Below are positions 18,778 to 27,952 of a DNA stretch of 64,000 nt, in pieces. Position numbers and translations under genes: made by a program. This DNA is from Burkholderiales bacterium. GTDB lineage: Bacteria > Pseudomonadota > Gammaproteobacteria > Burkholderiales > Burkholderiaceae_C. The first letter of the stretch is position 1, and every line of letters begins with the position of its first letter. The DNA is taken from NCBI GenBank assembly GCA_030604135.1, contig JAUVWL010000004.1, positions 152,404-216,403 of the forward strand, written 5' to 3'. The notes beneath the pieces are model-generated. The model was not told where the DNA came from. It did no database searches and saw nothing but the letters and a program-made list of their open reading frames with translations.

Positions 18778-20324
18778 GCGCTGGCGACGGCGATGCCCTT
18801 GAACTCGCCGCTGGCGATGCGCTTTTCCCACTCGGCCGGGCCGGTGATGTGCGCGCTGGTGCCGCCCGAGTCAACGGCCACGGTCACGGGCATGTCGACC
18901 ACGTCGAATTCGTAGATGGCTTCCATGCCGAGGTCTTCGAAGCCCACCACCTTGGCCCCCTTGATGGCCTTGGACACCAGGTAGGCCGCACCGCCGACGG
19001 CCATGAGATAGGCCGACTTGTGGTTCTTGATGGATTCGATGGCCACCGGCCCTCGCTCGGCCTTGCCGATCATGGCGATCAGGCCGGTTTTCTCCAGCAT
19101 CATGTCGGTGAACTTGTCCATGCGGGTGGCCGTGGTCGGGCCAGCGGGGCCGACCACCTCGTCACGCACCGGGTCGACCGGGCCGACGTAGTAGATGACC
19201 CGGTTGGTGAAGTCCACCGGCAGCTTCTCGCCCTTGGCCAGCATGTCCTGGATGCGCTTGTGGGCGGCATCGCGGCCGGTCAGCATCTTGCCGTTGAGCA
19301 GCAGGGTCTGGCCCGGTTTCCAGCTGGCGACCTGTTCCTTGGTCAGCGTGTTCAGGTCCACGCGCTGGCTTTTTTCGGTGTCGGGCGTCCAGTTGACGTT
19401 GGGCCACAGGTCCAGGCTGGGGGCTTCCAGGTAGACCGGGCCGGAGCCGTCCATGACGAAGTGGGCGTGGCGGGTGGCGGCGCAGTTGGGGATCATGGCC
19501 ACCGGCTTGGACGCCGCGTGCGTCGGGTACATCTTGATCTTGACGTCCAGCACCGTGGTCAGGCCGCCCAGGCCCTGCGCGCCGATGCCCAGCGCGTTGA
19601 CCTTCTCGTACAGCTCCAGGCGCAACTCCTCGACCTGGTCGAGCTTCTCACCCTTGGCGGCCTTGGCCTGCAGCTCGTACATGTTCAGGTCGTCCATCAG
19701 GCTCTCCTTGGCCAGCAGCACCGCCTTCTCGGCGGTACCGCCGATGCCGATGCCCAGCATGCCCGGAGGGCACCAGCCAGCGCCCATGGTTGGCACGGTC
19801 TTGAGCACCCAGTCCACCAGCGAGTCGCTGGGGTTCATCATGATCATCTTGGACTTGTTCTCCGAGCCGCCACCCTTGGCCGCCACGGTCACGTCCACCG
19901 TGTCGCCGGGAACGATTTCAGTGAAGATCACCGCTGGCGTGTTGTCCTTCGTGTTCTTGCGCGCGAAGTGCGGATCGGCCACCACGCTGGCGCGCAGCTG
20001 GTTGTCCGGGTGCTTGTAGCCGCGGCGCACGCCCTCATTGACGGCGTCTTCGAGGCTGCCAGTGAAGCCTTCCCAGCGCACGTCCATGCCCACCTTGAGG
20101 AACACGTTGACGATACCGGTGTCCTGGCAGATCGGCCGGTGACCGAAGGCGCTCATCTTGGAGTTGGTCAGGATCTGGGCGATCGCGTCCTTGGCGGCGG
20201 CACTCTGTTCGAGTTCATAGGCGCGTGCCAGGTGCTGGATGTAGTCGGCCGGGTGGTAGTAGCTGATGTATTGCAGCGCGGCGGCGATCGATTCGATCAG
20301 GTCGTCCTGGCGGATGGTGCTCAT
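18774..20324 (-). CDS. fumA: class I fumarate hydratase (iron-sulfur, FumA/FumB type)
   Basis: A 516-residue oxygen-sensitive [4Fe-4S] fumarase of the TCA cycle, converting fumarate to L-malate. The N-terminal alpha domain has RPICQDTGIVNVF (first cluster cysteine, about 65), GWCPPGMLGIGIGG (second, about 184) and PNCAATRHAHF (third, about 278). The beta domain carries the PAGPTTATRMD segment (about 399-409). The ATG overlaps the stop of the sodium-channel gene by 4 bases (ATGA), and its own stop overlaps the murI start. Length is normal. Assignment as class I is secure; the exact paralogue letter is not. Confidence 0.95.
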   Translation of the reverse strand: MSTIRQDDLIESIAAALQYISYYHPADYIQHLARAYELEQSAAAKDAIAQILTNSKMSAFGHRPICQDTGIVNVFLKVGMDVRWEGFTGSLEDAVNEGVRRGYKHPDNQLRASVVADPHFARKNTKDNTPAVIFTEIVPGDTVDVTVAAKGGGSENKSKMIMMNPSDSLVDWVLKTVPTMGAGWCPPGMLGIGIGGTAEKAVLLAKESLMDDLNMYELQAKAAKGEKLDQVEELRLELYEKVNALGIGAQGLGGLTTVLDVKIKMYPTHAASKPVAMIPNCAATRHAHFVMDGSGPVYLEAPSLDLWPNVNWTPDTEKSQRVDLNTLTKEQVASWKPGQTLLLNGKMLTGRDAAHKRIQDMLAKGEKLPVDFTNRVIYYVGPVDPVRDEVVGPAGPTTATRMDKFTDMMLEKTGLIAMIGKAERGPVAIESIKNHKSAYLMAVGGAAYLVSKAIKGAKVVGFEDLGMEAIYEFDVVDMPVTVAVDSGGTSAHITGPAEWEKRIASGEFKGIAVASA

Positions 20325-21208
20325 GTCTGGCTTTCGTGGGGGGTGGATAGGGAGGCACGGGGCGCCGCCAGTCCGGCTTCGCGCAGCATTGCCTTGAGTT
20401 CGCCGAGTTCCTGGCGCAGCGACTGCACCTCGGCATGGATTTCGTGCTCGATGGACTGGCCCACCTGCTCGACGGCTTCCACCGTGGACTGGTGTTCACC
20501 CTCGCTGAAGGTCTGCATCGCGTTGACGATGATCGCGATGAACAGGTTGAGCATGGTGAAGGTGGCGAACAGGATGAAGACAATGAAGAAGGCCCAGGCG
20601 TAGGGCACCTGTTCCATGACTGGTCGCGAGATGCCCATGGACCAGCTCTCCAGCGTCATGACCTGGAACAGTGTGTAGAGCGAGCGGCCCAGGTGGCCGA
20701 ACCACTCGGGAAAGGCGGGGCCGAACAGGTGGGTGGCGATGACGGCGAACACATAGAACACGAGCAGCAGGACCAGCGCAATCGACGACAGGCCCGGGAT
20801 GGCCGAGAGCAGGGCGCCGACCACCCGGCGCATGGACGGAACAATGGTCAAGACCCGCAGCACACGCAACACCCGCAGTGCGCGCAGAACCGCAAACGGC
20901 CCGCTGGCTGGAATCAGGGCGATCGCGACCACCACAAAGTCAAACACGCTCCAGGGGTCCTTGAAGAAGGTCAGTCGGTGCGCATACAGTCGCAACAACA
21001 GCTCCACCACGAAGACCGACAACAGCACCCGGTCGATCGCGCGCAGGACATCGCCCGCCTGTGCCATCACGCCGGGCGAGGTTTCCAGCCCCAGCAGCAC
21101 CGCGTTGACGATGATCAGCGCGAGGATCAGGTACTGGACCCGGGTGTCGGCCACAAACTGGCCGATCCGCTGCTGTGCGGATCGCGTTTCGGGTGGGGCT
21201 TCGGGCAT
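20321..21208 (-). CDS. bacterial voltage-gated sodium channel (BacNav, NaChBac-like)
   Basis: A 295-residue single-domain 6-TM ion channel. S1-S3 are at about residues 20-110. The voltage sensor S4 has regularly spaced arginines in ALRVLRVLRVLTIVPSMRR, followed by the S4-S5 linker. The pore loop carries TLESWSMG, the TLESW filter diagnostic of sodium-selective BacNav channels, and S6 is the FFIVFILFATFTMLNLFIAIIVNAM helix region. The C-terminal part (about 240-285) is a charged heptad-like segment expected to form the tetramer coiled coil. The ATG at 21208 was chosen over TTG at 21235. The frame overlaps the fumarase start by ATGA. Confidence 0.92.
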   Translation of the reverse strand: MPEAPPETRSAQQRIGQFVADTRVQYLILALIIVNAVLLGLETSPGVMAQAGDVLRAIDRVLLSVFVVELLLRLYAHRLTFFKDPWSVFDFVVVAIALIPASGPFAVLRALRVLRVLRVLTIVPSMRRVVGALLSAIPGLSSIALVLLLVFYVFAVIATHLFGPAFPEWFGHLGRSLYTLFQVMTLESWSMGISRPVMEQVPYAWAFFIVFILFATFTMLNLFIAIIVNAMQTFSEGEHQSTVEAVEQVGQSIEHEIHAEVQSLRQELGELKAMLREAGLAAPRASLSTPHESQT

Positions 21209-21354
21209 GGTGGTCGGGGGTGGCTGGTGACGCAAAACCGTGTATTTTAGGGAGCTTGCGCCGGTCTTTGCGCGCTACCATGTAAGTAGCTCGTAAGAGC
21301 CTTTGCGCACATTCCGGTGGTTGATTTCCACCCATCCCCAGAGGAGACTTTTCC

Positions 21355-23349
21355 ATGACCGCAACGTCGAACGCCATCCAGTCGACCCTTGTCGAGAACC
21401 GCGTTTTCGAGCCCTCCGATGCCACCCGGCAGGCGGCCCGCATTTCCGGCATGGACGCCTACAACGCCCTGTGCGCTGAGGCCGAAAGTGACTTCGAGGG
21501 CTTCTGGGCCAAGCGGGCCAGGGAGACGCTGACCTGGCACAAGCCGTTCACGCGAACACTAGACACTTCCAACGCGCCTTTCTTCAAGTGGTTCGACGAT
21601 GGCGAGCTCAACGCTTCGTTCAACTGCCTGGACCGGCACATGGGCACGCCGGTCGAAAACAAGACCGCCATCATTTTTGAGGCCGACGGTGGCGAAGTGA
21701 CCAAGGTCACCTACCGTGAACTGCTGAACAAGGTGTCGCAGTTTGCGAATGCCCTCAAGGCCCGTGGCGTCAAGAAGGGTGACCGTGTCGTCATCTACAT
21801 GCCCATGACCATCGAAGGTGTGGTGGCCATGCAGGCCTGTGCCCGCATCGGTGCCACGCACAGCGTGGTGTTCGGCGGCTTCTCGTCCAAGGCCCTGCAG
21901 GAGCGCATTCAGGACGCTGGCGCTGTGGCTGTGATCACCGCCAACTTCCAGATGCGCGGTGGCAAGGAACTGCCACTCAAGTCCATTGTCGACGAGGCCC
22001 TGGGCATGGGGGGGTGCGAAACCATCCAGTCCGTGATCGTCTTCCAGCGCACCGCCACACCGGTGAACATGGTGGCCGGTCGCGACATCACCATGACGGA
22101 AGCCATGGCGGGCCAGTCCACCGACTGCCCGGCTGAAATGGTCGGCGCGGAGCACCCGCTGTTCGTGTTGTACACCTCAGGCTCCACCGGCAAACCCAAA
22201 GGGGTCCAGCACAGCACCGGTGGCTACCTGCTGTGGGCCAACCTGACCATGCAGTGGACCTTTGACCTGAAGGACAACGATATCTTCTGGTGCACGGCCG
22301 ATATCGGCTGGATCACCGGTCACAGCTACGTGGCCTACGGCCCACTGGCCGCCGGTGCGACCCAGATCGTGTTCGAGGGCGTGCCCACCTACCCGAATGC
22401 CGGCCGCTTCTGGCAGATGATCGAGAAGCACAAGTGCACGATCTTCTACACCGCGCCCACGGCCATCCGATCGTTGATCAAGGCCGCCGAAGCCGACGAG
22501 AAGGTGCATCCGGCTCGCTCTGACTTGAGCAGTCTTCGCATTCTGGGCTCGGTCGGCGAGCCGATCAACCCCGAAGCCTGGATGTGGTACTACCGAAACG
22601 TGGGCGGCGAGCGCTGCCCCATTGTCGACACCTTCTGGCAGACCGAAACCGGCGGCCACATGATCACCCCGCTGCCAGGCGCGACGCCCCTGGTGCCGGG
22701 CTCGTGCACGCTGCCGCTGCCTGGCATCACCACCGCCATCGTGGACGAAACCGGCAACGATGTGCCCAATGGTTCGGGCGGCATTCTGGTGGTCAAGAAG
22801 CCCTGGCCGTCCATGATCCGCACCATCTGGGGCGACCCGGAGCGCTTCAAGAAGAGCTACTTCCCCGAAGAGCTCAAGGGCTACTACCTGGCCGGAGACG
22901 GTGCCGTTCGCAGTGCCGATCGCGGGTACTTCCGCATCACCGGCCGCATCGACGACGTGCTGAACGTGTCCGGCCACCGCATGGGCACCATGGAGATCGA
23001 GTCGGCGCTGGTCGGCAAGACCGACCTGGTGGCCGAAGCCGCTGTGGTGGGGCGCCCTGACGATCTGACCGGCGAAGCCATTGTGGCCTTTGTGGTGCTC
23101 AAGCGCTCGCGCCCGACCGGCGACGAGGCCAAAGCCATCGCCAAGGAGTTGCGTGACTGGGTGGGCAAGGAGATCGGCCCGATCGCCAAGCCCAAAGACA
23201 TCCGGTTTGGTGACAACCTGCCGAAGACCCGCTCGGGCAAGATCATGCGCCGCCTGCTGCGCTCGATCGCCAAGGGCGAAGCCATCACCCAGGACACCTC
23301 CACCCTGGAGAACCCAGCCATCCTGGATCAATTGTCAGAAAACAATTGA
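21355..23349 (+). CDS. acs: acetyl-CoA synthetase (AMP-forming)
   Basis: A 664-residue AMP-forming ligase that activates acetate to acetyl-CoA. The N-terminal half has the ATP motif [12 protein letters not shown] (about 271); the adenylate motif is TFWQTETGG (about 430), followed by the hinge and C-terminal domain with the regulatory lysine in [11 protein letters not shown] (about 630), which is the target of reversible acetylation in characterised homologues. Its 3' end contains an inverted repeat and is copied again downstream. It is divergent from the channel operon, with 146 bases between. Together with aceA it supports growth on acetate. Confidence 0.97.
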   Translation: MTATSNAIQSTLVENRVFEPSDATRQAARISGMDAYNALCAEAESDFEGFWAKRARETLTWHKPFTRTLDTSNAPFFKWFDDGELNASFNCLDRHMGTPVENKTAIIFEADGGEVTKVTYRELLNKVSQFANALKARGVKKGDRVVIYMPMTIEGVVAMQACARIGATHSVVFGGFSSKALQERIQDAGAVAVITANFQMRGGKELPLKSIVDEALGMGGCETIQSVIVFQRTATPVNMVAGRDITMTEAMAGQSTDCPAEMVGAEHPLFVLYTSGSTGKPKGVQHSTGGYLLWANLTMQWTFDLKDNDIFWCTADIGWITGHSYVAYGPLAAGATQIVFEGVPTYPNAGRFWQMIEKHKCTIFYTAPTAIRSLIKAAEADEKVHPARSDLSSLRILGSVGEPINPEAWMWYYRNVGGERCPIVDTFWQTETGGHMITPLPGATPLVPGSCTLPLPGITTAIVDETGNDVPNGSGGILVVKKPWPSMIRTIWGDPERFKKSYFPEELKGYYLAGDGAVRSADRGYFRITGRIDDVLNVSGHRMGTMEIESALVGKTDLVAEAAVVGRPDDLTGEAIVAFVVLKRSRPTGDEAKAIAKELRDWVGKEIGPIAKPKDIRFGDNLPKTRSGKIMRRLLRSIAKGEAITQDTSTLENPAILDQLSENN

Positions 23350-23357
23350 TCCATCCC
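23309..23357 (+). repeat. direct repeat copy 1 (acs 3' end)
   Basis: A 49-base segment covering the last 13 codons and stop of acs plus 8 bases. It recurs at 23446-23494 with one mismatch (T at 23332, C in copy 2). It includes a near-perfect inverted repeat (about 10 bp arms, GATCAATTGT with ACAATTGATC). Confidence 0.9.
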
Positions 23358-23445
23358 CGCGATAGCGGAGGGGGGGCGGCGTGCAGCGCCGCAGGGTTGG
23401 GAACCGGGGAGCACTCATATCGCGCAGCGATGTGACGTGCTCACC

Positions 23446-23494
23446 AGAACCCAGCCATCCTGGATCAACTGTCAGAAAACAATTGATCCATCCC
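23446..23494 (+). repeat. direct repeat copy 2 of the acs 3' end
   Basis: The second copy lies 137 bases after the first. Between them are 88 bases with two nested inverted repeats (GAGCAC...GTGCTC around ATCGC/GCGAT), which look like a small REP-type insertion. No coding role is visible. Confidence 0.9.
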
Positions 23495-23507
23495 CCGCGC
23501 AAGCAAT

Positions 23508-23539
23508 AAAAAAAACCCGCTGGAGTCCAGCGGGTTTTT
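23508..23539. terminator. bidirectional terminator between acs and cytochrome c
   Basis: The stem AAAAACCCGCTGGA/TCCAGCGGGTTTTT (14 bp) works on both strands: T-run after acs and A-run, i.e. T-run, after the convergent cytochrome gene. Confidence 0.92.
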
Positions 23540-23559
23540 CGCGTATGGGAGGGTGCCGG

Positions 23560-23865
23560 TTACTTGATGCCCATGACCCAGGCGGCCAGCTTCTTGGCGT
23601 CGGCGTCGTTCACCTGTGGGTTGGCCGGCATGGGGATCGCACCCCAGACGCCCGAACCACCTTTCTGGATCTTGCCAGCCAGCATCTCCACTGCCTGGGC
23701 ATTGCCTGCGTACTTGGCGGCGATGTCCTTGTACGAAGGGCCCACCAGCTTCTTGTCCACGGCATGGCAGGCCATGCAGTTCTTGCTCCTGGCCAGGGCC
23801 TCGTCGGCCAGCGCGGGGGCGGAGAGGGTGGCCAGAGCGGCCATAATCAACAGGGTGCGTTTCAT
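23560..23865 (-). CDS. small periplasmic class I cytochrome c (c551/c552-like)
   Basis: A 101-residue secreted monoheme cytochrome. Residues 1-20 form a Sec signal peptide (MKRTLLIMAALATLSAPALA). The heme c motif CMACH is at about residue 30, and the axial methionine is in IPMPANP (about 77). Size and spacing match the small c551-type electron carriers that donate to terminal oxidases or nitrite reductase. It is a single gene, convergent with acs. Partner is not known; the cbb3 oxidase later in the window is one candidate acceptor. Confidence 0.93.
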   Translation of the reverse strand: MKRTLLIMAALATLSAPALADEALARSKNCMACHAVDKKLVGPSYKDIAAKYAGNAQAVEMLAGKIQKGGSGVWGAIPMPANPQVNDADAKKLAAWVMGIK

Positions 23866-23985
23866 CGTCTGAGCCTCGTGGGTGAAAATGGAAAGTCGAC
23901 GGTGCGATTCTAGCCAAGCAGAAATGCCTGGTACGCTTTGTTACAGTCTATTGCCGCGTTCATCTGCCCTTTACCGGAGCCTGTG

Positions 23986-24231
23986 ATGTATTTACTGATG
24001 CTGGGCATCGGCCTGTTGCTGCTGAAGTACTTCGAAATCGGGTTCGTCGCGTCCTGGTCGTGGTGGTGGGTGCTCACGCCCTTTGCCCTGGCTGTGGCCT
24101 GGTGGTCCTGGGCCGACACCACGGGCTACACCAAGCGCAAGGCGATGGAGGCGATGGAAAGAAAAAAGCAGGAGCGCATCGACCGGCAGCGTGAGTCGCT
24201 GGGTATGCGCAAGAACCACCGACGCCGCTGA
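23986..24231 (+). CDS. small Trp-rich membrane protein (TIGR04438-like)
   Basis: An 81-residue protein with two adjacent hydrophobic segments (about residues 1-20 and 23-40) rich in tryptophan (SWSWWWV, AWWSWAD), then a basic/charged helix (KRKAMEAMERKKQERIDRQ). This is the pattern of the uncharacterised Trp-rich family found in Burkholderiales. GGAG at 23976-23979 fixes the ATG at 23986. Function is unknown; it probably sits in the inner membrane with the basic tail in the cytosol. Confidence 0.85.
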   Translation: MYLLMLGIGLLLLKYFEIGFVASWSWWWVLTPFALAVAWWSWADTTGYTKRKAMEAMERKKQERIDRQRESLGMRKNHRRR

Positions 24232-24383
24232 ACCCGATTCGGCGCCCGATGCGGCTGGGCTTCCTGGAACGATCCCCTGGCGGTGACAGGGCGTAGTGAC
24301 CTCTGCGACGCTGGTTCATGCCACCCCTGGGTGATAATCGTCGCTGGTTTTCCGTCCCTTGCACTGCCAGCTTCTTACCGACC

Positions 24384-26297
24384 ATGCCAGCCTACCGCTC
24401 CAAGACCTCCACCGCCGGCCGAAACATGGCGGGTGCCCGCGCGCTCTGGCGTGCCACGGGCATGAAGGACGATGACTTCAGCAAACCCATCATCGCCATT
24501 GCCAACTCCTTCACCCAGTTCGTACCGGGTCATGTGCACCTGAAAGACCTGGGGCAGCTGGTGGCGCGCGAGATCGAAGCCGCCGGTGGCGTCGCCAAGG
24601 AGTTCAACACCATCGCGGTCGACGACGGTATCGCCATGGGCCATGACGGCATGCTGTATTCGCTGCCCAGCCGCGAACTCATCGCCGACTCGGTCGAGTA
24701 CATGGTGAACGCCCACTGCGCCGACGCCCTGGTGTGCATTTCCAACTGCGACAAGATCACCCCCGGCATGCTGATGGCCGCCATGCGGCTGAACATCCCG
24801 GTGGTGTTTGTCTCTGGTGGCCCCATGGAAGCCGGCAAGGTCAAGCTGGCGGTGCCGGGTACCCAGACCATCCAGATCAAGAAGCTCGACCTGGTGGACG
24901 CCATGGTCATGGCTGCCGACGACAAGGTGAGCGACGCCGAAGTGGCCGAGGTCGAGCGTTCGGCCTGCCCTACCTGCGGGTCCTGCTCGGGCATGTTCAC
25001 CGCCAACTCCATGAACTGCCTGGCCGAAGCGCTCGGTCTGGCCTTGCCAGGCAACGGGACGGTGGTGGCGACCCACGCCGACCGGGAGCAACTGTTCAAG
25101 CGGGCAGGGCGTCTGGCGGTGGAGCTTTGCCGGCGCTACTACGAGCAGGACGACGCGTCCGTGCTGCCCCGTTCCATCGCCACCTTCGAGGCCTTCGAGA
25201 ACGTGGTGTCGCTGGACATCGCCATGGGTGGGTCCACCAACACGGTGCTGCACCTGCTGGCAACCGCACGCGAGGCCGAGGTGAACTTCACCATGGCCGA
25301 CATCGACCGCCTCTCGCGCCGGGTGCCCACGCTGTGCAAGGTGGCGCCCAACACCAACAAGTACCACATCGAGGATGTGCACCGTGCCGGTGGTGTGATG
25401 GCCATTCTGGGCGAGCTGGACCGCGGGGGATTGCTGCATACCCATGTGCCCACGGTGCACAGCCCGACCCTGAAGGACGCGCTGGACCAGTGGGACGTGG
25501 CCCGACAGCCCGCCGAAGCGGTGAAGATCTTCTACCAGGCCGGTCCGGCCGGTATCCCGACCCAGGTGGCGTTCAGCCAGAACACACGTTGGCCTTCACT
25601 CGACCTGGATCGCGAGAGCGGCTGCATCCGCAGCGTCGAGCATGCGTACTCCCGCGACGGCGGTCTGGCGGTGCTGTACGGCAACCTGGCGGTTGACGGT
25701 TGCATCGTCAAGACGGCGGGGATCGACGAGAGCATGTTCGCGGTCGAGGAGTTGCGTTACACCACCAGTGTGCCCACCTCCACCTTGCGTGTGTTCGAAG
25801 GTCCGGCCCGGGTGTTCGAGAGCCAGGACGCCGCGGTGGAAGCCATCCTGGCCGACCGCATCCAGGCCGGTGACGTGGTGGTGATCCGCTACGAGGGTCC
25901 GCGCGGCGGCCCGGGCATGCAGGAGATGCTCTACCCGACCTCCTACCTCAAGTCCAAGGGCCTGGGCAAGCACTGTGCTCTGCTGACCGATGGCCGCTTC
26001 TCGGGCGGCACCTCCGGCCTGTCCATCGGTCACGTTTCTCCGGAGGCCGCGGCCGGTGGCACCATCGGACTGGTGCACGAGGGGGACCGCATCCGCATCG
26101 ATGTGACCCAGCGGTCCATCGAACTCGTGGTCGACGCGCAGGAGCTGCAGCGCCGGCGTATCGAACAGGACGCCAAGGGCTGGCGACCGGCGCAGCCGCG
26201 TGTGCGCAAGGTGTCCGGTGCGCTCAAGGCCTATGCCAAGCTGGCCATGAGTGCGGACAAGGGAGCCGTGCGCGACCTGTCGCTGCTGGACGACTGA
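24384..26297 (+). CDS. ilvD: dihydroxy-acid dehydratase
   Basis: A 637-residue iron-sulfur dehydratase of branched-chain amino-acid synthesis, converting 2,3-dihydroxy-isovalerate and -methylvalerate to the 2-keto acids. The N-terminus [20 protein letters not shown] closely follows the E. coli IlvD start. Cluster ligands are in [10 protein letters not shown] (about 127) and [12 protein letters not shown] (about 195-206), and the C-terminal [14 protein letters not shown] carries the catalytic serine. The length is slightly above the usual 610-620. lgt follows 10 bases later, so the two may be co-transcribed. Confidence 0.96.
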   Translation: MPAYRSKTSTAGRNMAGARALWRATGMKDDDFSKPIIAIANSFTQFVPGHVHLKDLGQLVAREIEAAGGVAKEFNTIAVDDGIAMGHDGMLYSLPSRELIADSVEYMVNAHCADALVCISNCDKITPGMLMAAMRLNIPVVFVSGGPMEAGKVKLAVPGTQTIQIKKLDLVDAMVMAADDKVSDAEVAEVERSACPTCGSCSGMFTANSMNCLAEALGLALPGNGTVVATHADREQLFKRAGRLAVELCRRYYEQDDASVLPRSIATFEAFENVVSLDIAMGGSTNTVLHLLATAREAEVNFTMADIDRLSRRVPTLCKVAPNTNKYHIEDVHRAGGVMAILGELDRGGLLHTHVPTVHSPTLKDALDQWDVARQPAEAVKIFYQAGPAGIPTQVAFSQNTRWPSLDLDRESGCIRSVEHAYSRDGGLAVLYGNLAVDGCIVKTAGIDESMFAVEELRYTTSVPTSTLRVFEGPARVFESQDAAVEAILADRIQAGDVVVIRYEGPRGGPGMQEMLYPTSYLKSKGLGKHCALLTDGRFSGGTSGLSIGHVSPEAAAGGTIGLVHEGDRIRIDVTQRSIELVVDAQELQRRRIEQDAKGWRPAQPRVRKVSGALKAYAKLAMSADKGAVRDLSLLDD

Positions 26298-26307
26298 ACG
26301 TCCGTCC

Positions 26308-27111
26308 ATGCTGCAGCACCCGCAAATCGACCCGGTGGCCCTGCAACTGGGTCCCCTGGCCATCCACTGGTACGGCCTTACCTACCTGGTCGCCTTCGGC
26401 CTGTTCTTCTGGCTGGGCACCCTGCGCCTGCGGCACGAGCCCTTCGCTTCGATTGCCACGCCGTCACCGTGGACCCGCCGGGACGTCGAGGACATCCTGT
26501 TTCTGGGCGTGCTGGGTGTGGTTGCGGGTGGTCGCATCGGCTACTGCCTGTTTTACAAGCCGGCCTATTACCTGGCCAACCCGCTGGAGATTTTTGCCGT
26601 CTGGGAAGGCGGCATGAGTTTTCATGGCGGCTTGATCGGGGTCTTGCTGGCCATGCTGTGGTTTGCACGCTCGCGCCGGCGCCCCTGGCTGCAGGTCATG
26701 GACCTGATCGCGCCCTGTGTGCCGACCGGCCTGGCTGCCGGGCGCATCGGCAATTTCATCAACGGCGAACTCTGGGGCCGTGTGGCCGACCCATCGCTGC
26801 CCTGGGGCATGGTGTTTCGGGGGGCGGGCGACCAGCCACGCCACCCGTCCCAGATCTACCAGTTCCTGCTCGAGGGCCTGTTGCTGTTCGTGCTGCTCTG
26901 GCTGTATGCGAGACGGCCGCGCGCGACCGGTCAGGTCAGTGCCGCCTTTCTTGTCGGCTACGGCGTGCTGCGCTTCATCGCCGAGTTCTACCGGGAACCC
27001 GATGCCCACCTGGGGCTTCTCGGTCTGGGTCTGAGCATGGGGCAGTGGTTATGTGTGCCCATGGTGCTGGGCGGTGCCGTGCTCTGGTGGTGGTTCGGTC
27101 AGCGCAAGTGA
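26308..27111 (+). CDS. lgt: phosphatidylglycerol:prolipoprotein diacylglyceryl transferase
   Basis: A 267-residue polytopic inner-membrane enzyme that attaches diacylglycerol to the lipobox cysteine of prolipoproteins. The [11 protein letters not shown] segment (about 20) and the Lgt signature [18 protein letters not shown] (about 145) are present, with the conserved R and N of [10 protein letters not shown]. Seven hydrophobic segments can be read. Start ATG 26308 lies 10 bases after the ilvD stop. Length is normal. Confidence 0.96.
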   Translation: MLQHPQIDPVALQLGPLAIHWYGLTYLVAFGLFFWLGTLRLRHEPFASIATPSPWTRRDVEDILFLGVLGVVAGGRIGYCLFYKPAYYLANPLEIFAVWEGGMSFHGGLIGVLLAMLWFARSRRRPWLQVMDLIAPCVPTGLAAGRIGNFINGELWGRVADPSLPWGMVFRGAGDQPRHPSQIYQFLLEGLLLFVLLWLYARRPRATGQVSAAFLVGYGVLRFIAEFYREPDAHLGLLGLGLSMGQWLCVPMVLGGAVLWWWFGQRK

Positions 27112-27209
27112 GTCCCTGGGGCGCTCATGCCCCATGCCCATGGGGCCGGGCCTCGCGTTAACCCCTAGCGAACAGCCGCCACAACAGCTTTACGGCTCAT
27201 CGTAATTAT

Positions 27210-27221
27210 GTGAAATTTCAC
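27210..27221. promoter_or_regulatory. putative operator of the malonate operon
   Basis: A perfect 12-bp palindrome GTGAAATTTCAC lies 66 bases before the GntR gene, flanked on both sides by AATTATG-like sequence. It is in an AT-rich stretch unlike its surroundings, which fits a promoter/operator region for autoregulation by the GntR protein. Inference only. Confidence 0.5.
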
Positions 27222-27286
27222 GAAATTATGAATAGACGGCTAGTCTAGAAACATCGTCTGTCAACTGTCCAACCGCGAGGCTTCTG

Positions 27287-27952
27287 GTGAGACTGGTCCA
27301 CAATTCACTGCACGACGAGGTGGCCACCATGCTGCGCGAGCGCATTTTTGCCGGCGCGTTGTCGCCTGGGGCCTTTCTCGATGAGCCGGCCCTGTGCCAA
27401 GAGTTGCACATCTCCCGAACCCCACTGCGCGAAGCGCTCAAGGTGCTGGCTGCTGAAGGCCTGGTGCGCTACGAGCCGCGTCGCGGCTGCTTTGTCAGTG
27501 AGCTGACCGAGCAGGACATCGAGGAGATCTTTCCGGTCATCGCCTTGCTGGAGGGGCGCTGTGCCCATGAGGCGGCCCTTCGCGCCACCGATGCGGATCT
27601 GCAGGCTTTGCAGGCTCTGCATGACCGGCTGCAGCGCCATGCGGACGCGCGCCGCATCAACGACTACTACCAGGTCAACTTTGCCATCCACGAAGCCATC
27701 ATCACGCTGGCCGCCAACCGCTGGCTGGCCCAGACCATCACCGATCTGCGGCGCATTCTCAAGCTGGCCCGCCTGCAGCAACTGCACACCCCCGGGCGTC
27801 TCGAACAAAGCCTGAGCGAGCACCTGGCGGTGTTTGCCGCGCTCAAGGCGCGCGATGCCGAGGGCGCCGAGGCGGCCATGCGCACCCACCTGACGCGCCA
27901 GCAGCTGGCTTGGCGGGAGTGGGCGCGCACCGGACGGTCGAGGTTGGGATGA
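27287..27952 (+). CDS. GntR family regulator (FadR/FCD type), probable malonate operon regulator
   Basis: A 221-residue GntR regulator. The N-terminal winged helix (about 5-70) has ELHISRTPLREALKVLAAEGLV, the standard recognition helix of GntR proteins, and the C-terminal all-helical FCD ligand domain follows (about 80-210). The start is GTG at 27287 with GAGG at 27277-27280. It overlaps the decarboxylase start by ATGA, so it is the first gene of the malonate operon. Regulators at this position elsewhere (MatR) respond to malonate; that role is inferred here. Confidence 0.9.
   Translation: MRLVHNSLHDEVATMLRERIFAGALSPGAFLDEPALCQELHISRTPLREALKVLAAEGLVRYEPRRGCFVSELTEQDIEEIFPVIALLEGRCAHEAALRATDADLQALQALHDRLQRHADARRINDYYQVNFAIHEAIITLAANRWLAQTITDLRRILKLARLQQLHTPGRLEQSLSEHLAVFAALKARDAEGAEAAMRTHLTRQQLAWREWARTGRSRLG

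Noticed and set aside
18849..20603. Plus-strand open frame opposite fumA
   Set aside because: His/Val/Gly-rich shadow of fumarase with no domain.
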